A stretch of DNA of 64,000 nt. It comes from Brachynemurus nebulosus. Its lineage: Eukaryota; Arthropoda; Insecta; Neuroptera; Myrmeleontidae. The DNA lies in NCBI GenBank assembly GCA_035578155.1, contig JAPWDM010000017.1, positions 1,140,001 to 1,204,000 of the forward strand, written 5' to 3'. A program made the translations under genes and the position numbers. This document shows, in pieces, positions 12,070 through 22,739 of this stretch. Under the pieces are notes generated by a model. It was not told the DNA's origin and ran no database searches. It worked only from the letters and a program-made list of their open reading frames with translations. The first letter of the stretch is position 1. Each line of letters starts with the position of its first letter.

Positions 12070-12650
12070 GCTTCCCAAATTTACAAATGTTGCCTGTAAT
12101 TTGGTTTGATAGAGATTATTGTAAAATTACAAAACAAACTTGCAGTGGAAACTACAACAAAGATATAGAAAATTTAATGTCTTTTTTTGAATTTTCAAAA
12201 TGTCGATTGTAAAAGTACACTTTGTATTATAATTTCATCGAAAATTTCTATTTATCCAACGCGCGTTTCAATTTTACGAAATTGTACATCAAATTCAAAT
12301 GACAGTGTTTTCAAATTTACAAATATTGTCTTTAATTTAGTTTGCTAGAAATTTTTACAAAATTACAAAACAAAATTGCAAGGAAAACTACAACAAAAAC
12401 GTAGAAATTTTGATAAATTTTTTTGGATTTTCAGAACATCGATTGTAAAAATTACATTAAATATTGTAAATTTATCTCAAATCTTCGTTTATCCAACGCG
12501 TATTGTAATTTTATGAAATCGTTTACCCAAATCCTATGTCAATCTTTTCAAATTTACAAATATTATGTGTGATTTGGTACACTTGAATTTTTTGTAAAAT
12601 TACAAAATGAAATTGTAATAGTTATTACAATGGAAAACTCGAGTATTTAT
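12070..12650 (+). repeat. Tandem repeat, ~236-bp unit, about 2.5 copies
   Basis: AAATTTACAAAT occurs at 12077, 12313 and 12550, a spacing of 236 and 237 bases. Between them the phrases TTGTAAAATTACAAAA, AACTACAACAAA, CATCGATTGTAAAA and TTTATCCAACGCG recur in the same order. The copies are diverged by small substitutions. There is no ORF. Confidence 0.8.
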
Positions 12651-13275
12651 GAATTTTTTTCTTATTTTCCAAACTTTGATTGTTTACTATCTAAGTTGTA
12701 AGATTTCAGAGAAAAATAATACCTTTTTAAAGAAAAATATTGGTTATCTACTTTACTGACAGTAGTGACTCAATCAACAAAAATGATTAGCAAAATCATA
12801 AAGTATTATAATTTGCATAGCAAAAAAGTATCCAAGTTCAAACAATCGAGGTGCCAATTTCATAAAACTGGCTGCCAGATCATTACGAATTAAATTTACT
12901 ATTGGGAATAAATTGAAATAAAAAATCTTAACTAATTTTGAATTTAAAAAAGAATGAATCGTTAATATGAAGTATATAAATATTACATGTTATATATTGT
13001 CCTACCGCATCCAAGTTAATACATTCATTATAATTTTTAAATTTTCTAAAAGTATATATTACGAATTTAGAACATTCTAGAATATAATTCAATAACATAT
13101 TGCGTAAGTGTGTTTAAATACAAAGTGATAAATGCTGCATACGAAAGGTTGCGAGTTCCAATCCAACACGTTCCAGTCCTTCTCAGTTGCATTTTCAATC
13201 CAATATGAATCAATCTGGTGTAAGTTTATTTTTTTAGACCGTCGATATTCCAAATTAATATATTTAATTCTCTAT

Positions 13276-13978
13276 TTAGTTTTTTGACTTAATTATTAGT
13301 TTTCGTTTTTTTGTGTCATTTTCTGGTGTTTGAGGACTTTCGTGAGGACTTTCATATTGTTGATCTTCATTGATTTCCAACTGCTGTAGGTTGTATATTA
13401 CTCCTTCAATCTTGACATATTTATTTTTTATAATGTATGCCGTTTTCCCTTCTGCCCTAGCCTGTCTAACAATTTCTCCAAGCTTTTTCCTTTCTTCTCT
13501 TTCCTTAAGGGTCAAATCATTTGAAATTCGAACTGTTTCGTTTTTAAGTTTCTTTAAATTTTTAAATATCTCCAGTCTTTTGGCTCTGCTATTAAATCTT
13601 ACAAATATCGGACGACTATAATTGTTTCTTATCTGTCACAATCGATATATTTCAGGTATGTCTATTTCTAAAAATAATATTTCTAATTTATTTTTAAAAA
13701 ATGTTATAATATTACCACGTAGTATTTCTACAGTCTCATCGATGGTCTCATTTGTTCCATATATTATAACATTGTTTTTTTTTGTCTCTTTAAATACGTG
13801 TTCTACATACCTTTCTTGTTCACTGACTTTTTTTTTCAAAAGTGTCTATTCATTCCTTAGTTTTCTGCAGACTGATATTTAACTTATCTATTTTGTTATT
13901 CGTACCTTTTATTTCTGTTTTTATATCCTTTAATTCCGCAAAAATTTTTGATAATACGACACTTAGATTTGCTTCCAT
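13276..13978 (-). pseudogene. Broken LINE-type ORF1 (coiled-coil / RNA-binding protein)
   Basis: Reading the minus strand from the ATG at 13976-13978, the first segment ([20 protein letters not shown]...) is a coiled-coil-like N-terminus that meets a stop near 13850. A second frame (13839-13636) contains NNVIIYGTNETIDETVEILR, a pattern typical of the RNA-recognition domain of non-LTR retrotransposon ORF1 proteins. A third frame (13515-13276) contains TLKEREERKKLGEIVRQARA and a Lys-rich tail, as in the C-terminal domain of such proteins. The three pieces follow one another without gaps, so this is one ORF1 broken by a nonsense change and at least two frameshifts. No reverse transcriptase ORF2 follows on the downstream side, so the copy is also truncated. 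ORF1 proteins of this kind bind element RNA. The family is inferred by pattern, not by a search. Confidence 0.7.
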
Positions 13979-14011
13979 TTTTATAATTTATTTATAATAG
14001 ACTATTTTTTT

Positions 14012-14013
<2 letters not shown>

Positions 14014-14077
<64 letters not shown>

Positions 14078-14106
14078 TATGTAAATATATATATATGTAT
14101 ATATAC

Positions 14107-14158
<52 letters not shown>

Positions 14159-14186
14159 GTATATGTATATATATATACATATATAA
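14014..14186. repeat. (TA)n microsatellite, interrupted
   Basis: About 170 bases of alternating TA with scattered ATGTATA and ACATA interruptions. It lies immediately upstream of the ORF1 remnant. Apparent ORFs across it are simple YI repeats and are artefacts. Confidence 0.95.
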
Positions 14187-14906
14187 GCTCTTTTAGTTTG
14201 TTTATTAATTTTTTAATAAATTCAATCTTTTTAAATAATTTATAATAATAATAATTTTGCAATATTTTGTTTTTTACATACAGTAAATTCAGTAAATAAA
14301 AAAACGAACTTATATAATTATTATTGTTCTATAGTGCTTTCAGTATTAATATACTGTGTTCTTTGTTAATATAAAAGTTTTAAACAAATTTTATTTCGAA
14401 TTTTAATTATGTATTATAGCTCATTCTGGTTGTGGAAATGAACAATAATATTTATTTTACGTTATTTTAAATATTTATTTAAAATGTTATTAACTTTTCC
14501 CATCAATTTTAAATACTTATAGGTATTTATAAAATTTGCAAAATATTTCTGCAAATATTGTGTTATGAATTTTATATTTTTCGTATGTTATACGCTATAA
14601 AGTAGTCTATGATATAGGCAATCAGTTTGTTTTTGTTTTTAAATTTTTCATATTTTGCATATTATATACACATCATAATTTTTTTGACGCGAAATAAGAA
14701 ATTTCTTTTGTTACAACCAATATTCTGTGAACAATTATCTTCTTCTGCTCTGCTGTAATTTTGTTGTAAAGTTATTTCGTATAGGTATATCTACAAAAAT
14801 ATATTATTAAAATATTATTTTGTTGTAACAATATTGAATCAGCAGGTATTTACTGGTATTTACAGCAGGTATATTTTCACTTATTATTACACGAGAGGTT
14901 TGTATT

Positions 14907-15936
14907 TTTTTGACAATTTAACTCATGTGTATCAAGTCCCATAAGAATATTGTAGTTTTTTTTCACTTTTACCATGGGAAAAAAGTTAGTACAGATTTTT
15001 ACAGCGAATAAAAAAGGTACAAAACATTTCGTTGGTCATTTCACTGTAGGTAAATACGATAAAAACGAAACAAAAATTCGTAGTGGTAAATTTAACTGAT
15101 TTCAGAACCATGGTTTCTGATTTCATGGTCACTGATTTCATAATGGTAACAATCCATTAAATAATAATATGAATTATTAGTATATTATTCAACGAGCTAG
15201 TAATGATAGCTATTACTCACGAAAATGAAATTGTGACACGAGGCGAGTGTCGTAATGCATCTGAGTGAGTAATAGCCATTGCAAGCGAGTAGAATACTAT
15301 ATTTTTTCTACGACTGTTTTCCATTTTGATTTAAATAAAATTGACTGTCGCGTTTTTGTTAGTTGACACTTCTTCTCGTTAAATTGCTAGACAACAAATT
15401 TTCGTTAGACAAACCCAAATTTATTCGGAAAAATACAAACCTCTCGTGTAACAATAAGTGAATAAATTTGTGTTTGTCTAACGAAAATTTGTTGTCTAGC
15501 AATTTAACGAGAAGGAGTGTCAACTAACAAAAACGTGACAGCGAAGCTGAAGCTTTTTTGGATTGACAGTTCTGTGAGTTAAATTGCTTTTAGACAAGAA
15601 ATTTGAGTTGTAGAAAACACAAATTTATTCAGAAAAAAAATAACTAAAGTGTAGTACGGTAAAACTCAAGTGTAATAAGACAATGTTGTGAATAAAATCA
15701 GTTAGTATAATTCATATTATTATTTAATACATAGGTACTATGATTCTGAAATCAGTTAAATATACAAATTTTGGCTTCATTTTTATCGTGTTTACCTACA
15801 ATAAAACCAATGAAATGTCTCGTACAATTTTTGTCGCCGTAAAAATCTGTCCTGACTATTTTTCTATGGTAAAAGTAAAAAAATGACAATATTTTTATGG
15901 GACTTAATACACATGAGTTAAATTGTCACTAAAAAA
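14907..15936. mobile_element. Nested foldback element, ~1 kb
   Basis: The outer arm at about 14907-15135 (GACAATTTAACTCATGTGTA ... TAACTGATTTCAG) is the reverse complement, with some divergence, of about 15750-15936. Inside it, 15344-15428 and 15463-15545 form a second, closer hairpin (GTTAGTTGACACTTCTTCTC ... and its complement), with CCTCTCGTG in the centre that also matches 14890-14900 in inverse. A small palindrome, CACGAGGCGAGTGTCG, lies near 15238. It looks like a foldback or composite of two copies of a TIR element. No protein is encoded. Confidence 0.75.
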
Positions 15937-16286
15937 AGGAAAAAAATAAAAAATAACTATTAGGAAATATTATTAAAAATATAAATTATAAATCTGATTC
16001 TTGCCAGGACTCCTATTAATACATAGTACAATCTTGTTATTGCAAATCTGATCTTTCTTTAGGCAAAATTTGTAATTGAGGTTTTTTTTTGCTTGTCAGT
16101 TTTTAGGCTTTTAGGAGAGGGCGGGAATTTTTTTTTGTTTTTTCTTGTCAGTTATTTGCTAAGAGAAAGTTTGAAAAAAAGTAGGAAAAATTAAGATTTG
16201 CATCTTTTTAAGGAAAAGGTAGGGGCGGCACTCAGGGTTAAACCGGCTCTGCATATAACCCTTTAAAACGGAGTACTCAAAGAAAT

Positions 16287-16290
<4 letters not shown>

Positions 16291-16339
<49 letters not shown>
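16291..16339. repeat. (TA)n microsatellite
   Basis: About 48 bases of uninterrupted TA, between A/T-rich flanks with no recognised element. Confidence 0.95.
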
Positions 16340-16342
<3 letters not shown>

Positions 16343-17578
16343 TGTCAAAAAAATATTTATATAAACCAAAAAAATGACTTTTTTTATTCAAAGAAAAAAA
16401 AGTGAAAAAAGTTTTTATTCTTTGAACAAAAAAATTGTTTGTGCAGTGTAGATTAAAAAATTTGAATTCATTTTTACAAGGTACAAAATTTATTTTATAA
16501 GAAACAGAAATTATAATTGCCTAATTAAGTGTTCTTTTTATGAAATTAATTTTGATGAACTTGAAATCTTTATTTGTACAAATCATAAATAGGAATTATA
16601 TACCTAATAAAATTTTATCTTTACTCATAAGTGTAGTTATATTCTACTCTGGTAATATCTACACGTAACCGTATAATTACTTTTGTCATATAACAATAAT
16701 CTCACGAAAATTCAATGTCGCATAGGAACACTTAGGTATAAAGTTAGATGATACATATGTGACAATGAGTAATGAATTTAAACAATTAAAAGTGTAATGT
16801 AAACAAAAGAAAGGATAATTTTCATTTTAGCTGTGCGATATTAATTAATAAAAAGATAATTTTCATAAGTAAACAGAGTTCTTAATTGTAGTTTGCGTAG
16901 TATTTAAATTTACTGAAACAGAGACGTAGGTATGTTGAATCAAAGCAAATACTCCAAACACTGACATTATTCTGTATTTATTTAAAATCAATTATATCTG
17001 TAAATTAATACGTTTTATTAAGGGGATCCGCCTAGAATGAGAATACAAATTTCTGGATTTGAAAATGATAATTACAAAAAGATAGTTACAGTTCTTATCT
17101 ATTAAGCAGAATTATGTTTATCAGGTAGTGATCATGACTTTTTTTATCTTGAATGATTCAAAAAGTTAAGTGTTCAAAAAGTTAAAAGATTCAAAAAGTT
17201 AAATAATTTGATAGCTGAAGAACGAAGAATTTCTGAAGAAATAAACCTAAAGTGAAATAACGTCTTTTTTGACTTTCTTTGTTAAAAAAAGATCTGTTTG
17301 CAAACGAAATTTCGTCCTCCTTAGAGTGAAAAAAAGCTTGCGTTTAAATTTTAAAGACAACAGGTAATAAATAGGAATTGAAACTATTTGAAATATTTGA
17401 AAATTAAACCTGAGAAGCGTGGATTTGAAATTTGGAATAGGAGAAAGGTAATATGGAAGGACATTTTTGTGTTTAAAATTCTAGTAACTAACTGAAATAA
17501 CAAATTAAACATTTAAGAACAGCATAAGGAACTTCGGTTATGTCACTATTGAATTAAAATACAATAATAAATCCTTCT
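16340..17578. other. AT-rich stretch without recognisable genes
   Basis: No supported coding or RNA feature. A short AAAAAGTTAA motif is repeated near 17158-17205 (three copies of TTCAAAAAGTTAA). Nothing else stands out. Confidence 0.55.
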
Positions 17579-17942
17579 CTAGTCTTACAAGAAGAGGTTA
17601 CACTGTGTGGATTACCGATTTGGCTGAATCTCTGTGTATTTAAAGAGGTTCACCAGTGTAGTAAATCCCCAAAGCTCTAGGGTGCAACACTTGGAAATAA
17701 GGCAGAAATTTCTCTTGAAAGTTTTACACTTACCAGCAGTTCCAAAGCATATTTGTTTAGTTCCAAAGCTTAGTTCCAAAAATTCGAACTTGTTGTCTTG
17801 GTAAAGTATATTTGTTTTTTCTACTTTTTTTCAGCTTGAGGATTGATGAGCTTTGAGGATTTACTGCACTACTAAACCTCTTTAAATACACGGAGACTCG
17901 GCCAAATTGGTGACTCACACAATCTGACTTCTCCTTGTTAGT
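17579..17942. mobile_element. MITE with ~100-bp terminal inverted repeats
   Basis: The left ~100 bases (GGTTACACTGTGTGGATTAC, GTGTATTTAAAGAGGTT, AAATCCCCAAAGCTC) are mirrored at 17838-17942 (GAGCTTTGAGGATTTACTGC, AACCTCTTTAAATACAC, GACTCACACAATCTGAC) at roughly 80% identity. The ~150-base centre is unique and noncoding. The exact ends and target duplication are not clear, so the superfamily is not assigned. Confidence 0.75.
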
Positions 17943-18704
17943 TTACTTTCTGACAATAAGTTTAAAGACAAATTATTTCGTTTCTTTCATGAATGGGCTC
18001 TACTAACAGAGACACGATAATTCATCAAAGGGACAGTGCTAAATATTTTTCATCTTGTCCTAATTTATACTTTAAATAAATACGTATTACATGTGGCACA
18101 CGCACATAATCTATACTGAATTCACATAGTAATTTTGATTTAGGGATGGGAATAATCGAATGATTTCAACAATTAATTCTTACTATTTGAGTAATTTTAA
18201 CACGTTAAAGATCATGACCGCTGTGCAGCGTCAAGTGAAATTTAACTGACTGTAATACAACGCTGTACCGTGTCAGCAATTCCATATAAAGTATACGAGT
18301 TGGCCGTTTCGTCATTACAAGTTATAACTTTCAACATCACAATAATCCATTAATCATCTAATTACTGTTACCGATTAATTTTCATTTGGTTATTTTTATT
18401 CAGAAATTTTCAACCGAAAGACGAAAATAAATTATCGAAACATAAAATACACATGAAAATAAAAAGAAATTTTGTTTCATTAACGTAAGTTTATTAATTA
18501 ATTTTAACTTAATTATTTATTTAAATTTTCTATGATATGAGTCAGTATTCAAATTGAAAATAAATTGAAAATCAATAGTCTTAAATGTCTTTTCTTAAAG
18601 ATAATTTAAACGAAAATTAACACTTACACACTATCCCTTTCAGAACCGTTGGCTATGTCCTTATCATAAATATCACACACAAATTCAACACATAACCTGT
18701 AATT

Positions 18705-19090
18705 TTATTAAGGTAGTAATGTAGATAGTAGTCTGATAACTCGTGCTGTTTTTCATGCCTATTTTTAGGGGCATTTTTTTTTTTTTTGAGAAAAAACCAA
18801 TGAAAAGTTTTGAAAAAATGTTTTTATTTACATCTTAAGGTAACAAAAAGAAATTTTTTGGAATAAATTAAATTTTGTTTTATTATTATTATTATTACTT
18901 GAAGTTGGCGTCTCAAAAAAAGGACGTGGATGGCCCGAGTGATTTTGACTCTTGGGGACACCTGAAATCAAAAATTCTTAATTAGTCTTAATCTATAGAT
19001 ATGTCATTCTGGTCGGAACTAGAATTATGAAATTTTATCGAAAAATAACAAAATGGCGGACTTCGAAAAAAAAGTTATTTTTTGTTTTCA
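18705..19090 (+). repeat. Dispersed repeat X (shared with 48045-48360 plus 49799-49885)
   Basis: This stretch matches 48045-48360 (GGTAGTA..GTCTG, GCTGTTTTTCATGCCTA, TTTTAGGGGCAT, CGTGGATGGCCCG, GATTTTGACTCTTGGGGAC) and then, directly, 49799-49885 (TGTCATTCTGGTCGG, ATAACAAAATGGCGGACTTC). At the second locus the two parts are separated by transposon A copy 1. This locus therefore shows the uninterrupted form of the repeat. Downstream of about 19090 the two loci differ. The ORF 19027-19320 has no recognised domain. Confidence 0.8.
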
Positions 19091-19809
19091 TATTTATTGT
19101 GCTTAGAAAAAATCTTACGAAATACACTGCACAGGAAATTCTCTGTTTTTGTTACTGGAAGGTCACTATGGGTAATAATATTTACAAAAATCCTGTTACA
19201 ATCGAATTTGATGAATGGTTTCCAACAAGTCATCCATGTTCGCCATGTGGAAAAGTAACGCAAAATTTCGCCCCTTTTTTCCAGGACCTCATGAAACTGA
19301 TTCAAAAATGGTCTAAATAATAACTTATGGTGATGTTTTGAAGTAGATAAAATTTCAAGTCGAGCATACTTAGTTTTTTTTTTGAGATATAACGAGTGAA
19401 ACTTGTTACTTGGCCTGTTGAGGGCAAAAATGGGCAAGCAAGTGGGCATTTTTTTGACTATTCAATTTTTTTAGTTATTTTAATGCAAGAGGTCACCGAG
19501 AATTTCGAATTCACCTTGGCGTGAATGAACCAAATAACCAATTTAATTGGTCATATTTCAAAAACAAAAACTATACATAACTTGAAATTTTAACTACTTT
19601 AAAGTATCACCATAAACTATCATTTAAAATCACTTTTAAAAAAAAATTACTCAAGTCCATAAAAGGGGCGAAAAATAGGGTTTTTTTGGGTCACTCTTTA
19701 AAATTGGCTTATCCAATTCTTAGAACCAGTATTATGACGTAAGAAAAACTTATCTTAGAATGTCAGTATGTAAAGATTTTGGCACTGGTAAATAGAAACA
19801 AAATAATTA

Positions 19810-19817
<8 letters not shown>

Positions 19818-19843
<26 letters not shown>
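19818..19843 (+). repeat. Poly-A tract
   Basis: A run of about 26 A residues follows roughly 750 bases of unassigned sequence downstream of repeat X. It could be the tail of a retroposed copy, but no polyadenylation signal placement or flanking duplication can be defended. It also borders the hAT remnant that starts beyond it. Confidence 0.6.
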
Positions 19844-19844
<1 letters not shown>

Positions 19845-19977
19845 ATGTAAATTTTTTTGGCTCGGTTTTCAGTAAAGGAACAGGACCAGACTGTGAACTT
19901 ATCAAGAAATAGCTCTTTGAAGTATTTTTAGTGATGAGAAAATTATCAGTTTTTGGTTAATAGCTCACAAGGATTAT

Positions 19978-20159
19978 TTAAAGAACATAGAACTTGATAA
20001 GATTGTTCTCAAACATCTCCTTCCTTCTATAACTACCACACTAACAGATCGATGTGAAGAAGCATTCTTCTCCACCATGCGAAGCAAAAATATAACATGT
20101 CAGCTGATTTTAGGTTGAAAGTGTCAAATATTGATCCTATAATATTTCAGAAATTGTGA
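19978..20159 (+). pseudogene. hAT-family transposase C-terminal fragment
   Basis: The plus-strand reading includes LTDRCEEAFFSTMRSKN and, after a frameshift near 20100, SADFRLKVSNIDPIIFQKL ending in a stop at 20157-20159. The order of a Cys-Glu/Phe-Ser-Thr-Met block followed by an LR..xSNI.P block matches the dimerisation region at the C-terminus of hAT transposases. Upstream the frame is lost within about 60 residues, so DDE catalytic parts are missing. A hAT-type terminal repeat lies 280 bases downstream at 20435-20448, which fits the 3' end of one degraded element. Assignment is by motif reading only. Confidence 0.65.
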
Positions 20160-20434
20160 ATTTTTAGGACAGATTCAACTTTTCTCATTAGAACTTGAAA
20201 CCCAGTTTGTAAATTAGAATTTTATGAATACAATCTTTTTGTTGCAATTTAAACTTGTCACAAATAAGTAGGTATACTGTAACGTTGATAATATTACCTA
20301 ACTTAGTTTTATTTATTATGAATAAATTTTATATTCCTAGTCCCGCTACAACCACAAAAAAAATATTTTACAATATTCAAGATTTAATGGGCACCCCTCA
20401 TTATGACATTAAGTCAAGGTCCTCCAAAAGTTTT

Positions 20435-20448
20435 GTTGGGAACCACTG
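20435..20448 (-). repeat. hAT-type terminal inverted repeat
   Basis: On the minus strand this reads CAGTGGTTCCCAAC, a form well known at the termini of hAT elements. It stands 276 bases downstream of the stop codon of the hAT C-terminal fragment and probably marks the element's 3' end. The matching 5' end was not found. Confidence 0.6.
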
Positions 20449-20748
20449 CTCTAATGATACATTTTGACTCCCTATACTATCTCGTACACACAGTAGAATA
20501 ACTTAGAACCAACCTATTATTCTTGCTTCAGTCACTCTAAAACAGGTACAGTTAATGTTGAACGTTAATGGAAAATGGAAAAAAATCTATATAAAATGGA
20601 ATACGGTTGCTTCAGGAAATATTTTAAGATTTTACACTTAAAATAAGACGAATAAAAAAAATTAAATTTTCCAACTCTTACTACTTGTTATTCTCCCTTA
20701 ATATTTTTCTTTACGTGGGAGAAGAAAATATTCAGTTATATGTATATA

Positions 20749-21193
20749 CCATGTGAGTTTTTTGAGAGTTGCCATTTTCATTATAGTCAAATTTGCATGA
20801 TAGAAATAAAAAAGCCTCTTTTCTTGGATGTAATAGAAATGTAACCAACCAGAACACTAGGGGTTGAAGTAGCCTCAAGTACATATGCATATTTTTACCG
20901 CCTAATTGATAAATTAAAGAAAAATTCAAAAATTAAACTTGGGTAAAAATTTTTTTTTTGCAAATTTATGTTATTAGTTAATGTATTAGATCAGTTTTAT
21001 CGAAAAATTAATATATAGTCTCATTTAAAAATTTATAAGTTTGTGTCATAGCTCGAAAACCATAAGAGCTATAAAGCTCCTGACTATAGCAATCGGTTGC
21101 CCCCGTCGATATCTACAACTCTATTTGAATAATTTTTCGATTAAATCAACGGTTTGACTGTAATAAAAATGGCAACTATCAAAAATCTCACAT

Positions 21194-21195
<2 letters not shown>
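20749..21195 (-). mobile_element. MITE family T1, copy 1
   Basis: A 447-bp element with inverted termini CCATGTGAGTTTTTTGAGAG and its near-complement ending CTCACATGG. It is bounded by TA on each side and runs directly into a (TA)n array on the right. Internal phrases (GCAATCGGTTGCCCCCGTCG, TCATAGCTCGAAAACC, CTCAAGTACATATGCATA) match copies 2 and 3, in the opposite orientation. TA flanks suggest the Tc1/mariner superfamily. No ORF. Confidence 0.85.

Positions 21196-21250
<55 letters not shown>
21196..21250. repeat. (TA)n microsatellite
   Basis: About 54 bases of pure TA directly abutting the right terminus of T1 copy 1. Confidence 0.95.
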
Positions 21251-21251
<1 letters not shown>

Positions 21252-21318
21252 ATGTCAGGGAATTAACAGTCGCATCACCCCTCAAAAGGATAAGAGTTAT
21301 TTCCCTTACACCCTATAT

Positions 21319-21377
<59 letters not shown>

Positions 21378-21550
21378 GTATGTGTGTATAGATGTGTATT
21401 ATATACAGGTGTAAAGAAAATAACTCATCCTTTTGAGGGGCGACGCGACTGTTATTTCCGAAAAAAATCCTGCGATTTTAGTGTCTACAGGGTGCTATCA
21501 GTAACCTCTCAGAAGGTGGTCACTTATTTCTCTGACACCCTGTATATATA
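21251..21550. repeat. Inverted pair of ACCCTGTATATA-type repeat ends around a TA array
   Basis: At 21257-21312 AACAGTCGCATCACCCCTCA and AAAGGATAAGAGTTATTTCC occur; their reverse complement appears at about 21408-21455 (ATAACTCATCCTTTTGAGG, GACGCGACTGTTATT). Between them is a (TA)n array of about 50 bases (21321-21372). A further segment at 21480-21548 contains GACACCCTGTATATATA, a common insect repeat terminus. This reads as a palindromic repeat with TA at its centre. Confidence 0.7.
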
Positions 21551-22296
21551 GGATTTGTATTTGCGAACGTTAGCAATAAATTTCTTGTTGACTTGTTGAA
21601 ATTAATATGAGTGAAAAGGTCTTGTAACTTATCACAATTCAGTAATCAGCGAAAATTCTATCTCATTTTGTAATTACTTGTATCCTGTCATTTCACTGCC
21701 AAATACGCAATCATGTATTAAATTTTACGTTACATATACACATATATTTTCCTTCTCTGTTTTTTGGATGTGTTTTTTATGTAAGTTAAGTGTACGTAGA
21801 ACATTAACATGATATAATTTGAAATCGAATTTTAATTTATATGTATATATTTACATGTTGTATGTGTGTATATGTATGTATGTTTTAATGACCTTGTCAT
21901 ATATAACAATTTTTTAATTTGATTTTTAGTACTGATATGCCTATATTGCTACTAAATGTTTTGATCAATTAAAAATGTTAAAATTAATTATAGTTTTTGT
22001 TTGTTTAAATATAAAAAATATTGTTATCGTAGAATTCTGTTTTACTAATAAACTTTTACTAGAGTTTATACAGGATAAAGTTGCCTATATACTCCCCGGC
22101 CTCTCCCACATAGTGTTGAATTCGAGCTTATTCATAAAATATAGAAATTTTGAAGAATTGTCCTCATGGCATAGGAAGAATAGTTGCTACTTTTATTGAT
22201 AATTTTTGAAAGCTAAAATAAATGCTTACTTCTCTTTAAAAAATTAAATTACATACTTTGAGTATTATTATTACGTATCTATCTCTCTTGTTTTAG

Positions 22297-22510
22297 CATG
22301 GTAATGCAGCGACATCAAGTGAAACAAGCGTCGGAACAGGTGTTGTTGGAGGAGGTGGTGCTGGGAGCAGTGTGACGTCACGGGCAGCGAGTGAAACGCC
22401 GGGGGTACCACATCAAGGAAGTTCAAGTAGTAGTAACACACATACTGGAGCCAAATTTCGGCATGGCCTTTTACAGCTGATGATACATACAATTGATCCA
22501 TTACATGATG
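22297..22510 (+). CDS. Probable internal exon of an unidentified host gene
   Basis: This is the only convincing host coding segment. A polypyrimidine tract (CTCTCTTGTTTTAG) ends at 22296 and a consensus donor (GTAAGT) starts at 22511. The 214 bases between are open in one frame: 71 codons entered in phase 0 and left in phase 1. The peptide starts HGNAATSSETS, continues through a Gly run (GGGGAG) and a Ser run (GSSSSSN), and ends FRHGLLQLMIHTIDPLHDG. GC content is clearly higher than the surroundings. The first part looks like a disordered linker; the tail looks like an amphipathic, conserved segment. I do not recognise the protein. Neighbouring exons were not found, so flanking introns would be long. 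The minus-strand ORF 22271-22501 is a shadow of this exon. Confidence 0.7.
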
Positions 22511-22607
22511 GTAAGTCTACCACGTAATATGGATTTTTATGTCGACAGACCCTTTTATTCCCATCTTTTGGAGAGCAGAACTATTTTTGCTTCAATCAGA
22601 TAATGTC

Positions 22608-22738
22608 GTAAAAATAGTAAAGTTGTAACAGTTTTATACCAAAAGTAGTAAAGTTACAGCGGTTCTGTACCAAAAGTAGTAAGGTCACAGCAATTCTACA
22701 CCGAACGTAGTAAAGTTATAGCGGATTTTATACTAAAA
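22608..22738 (+). repeat. 31-bp tandem repeat, ~4 copies, in the putative intron
   Basis: The phrase AAAAGTAGTAAAGTTACAGC recurs with small changes at about 22610, 22641, 22672 and 22703, each followed by a GTTCTGTACC-like segment. It begins about 100 bases after the exon donor site. It is a small minisatellite with no coding role. Confidence 0.85.
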
Positions 22739-22739
22739 G

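Noticed and set aside
13140..13200. Possible tRNA-type B box (GCGAGTTCCAATCC)
   Set aside because: No matching A box at the right distance, no cloverleaf, and no poly-A or flanking duplication, so a tRNA or SINE cannot be supported.
19027..19320. 97-codon ORF downstream of repeat X
   Set aside because: It begins in repeat X and has no domain. The second X locus does not preserve the frame.
22271..22501. Minus-strand ORF over the host exon
   Set aside because: It is the antisense shadow of the spliced plus-strand exon, whose frame is supported by acceptor and donor sites and by composition.
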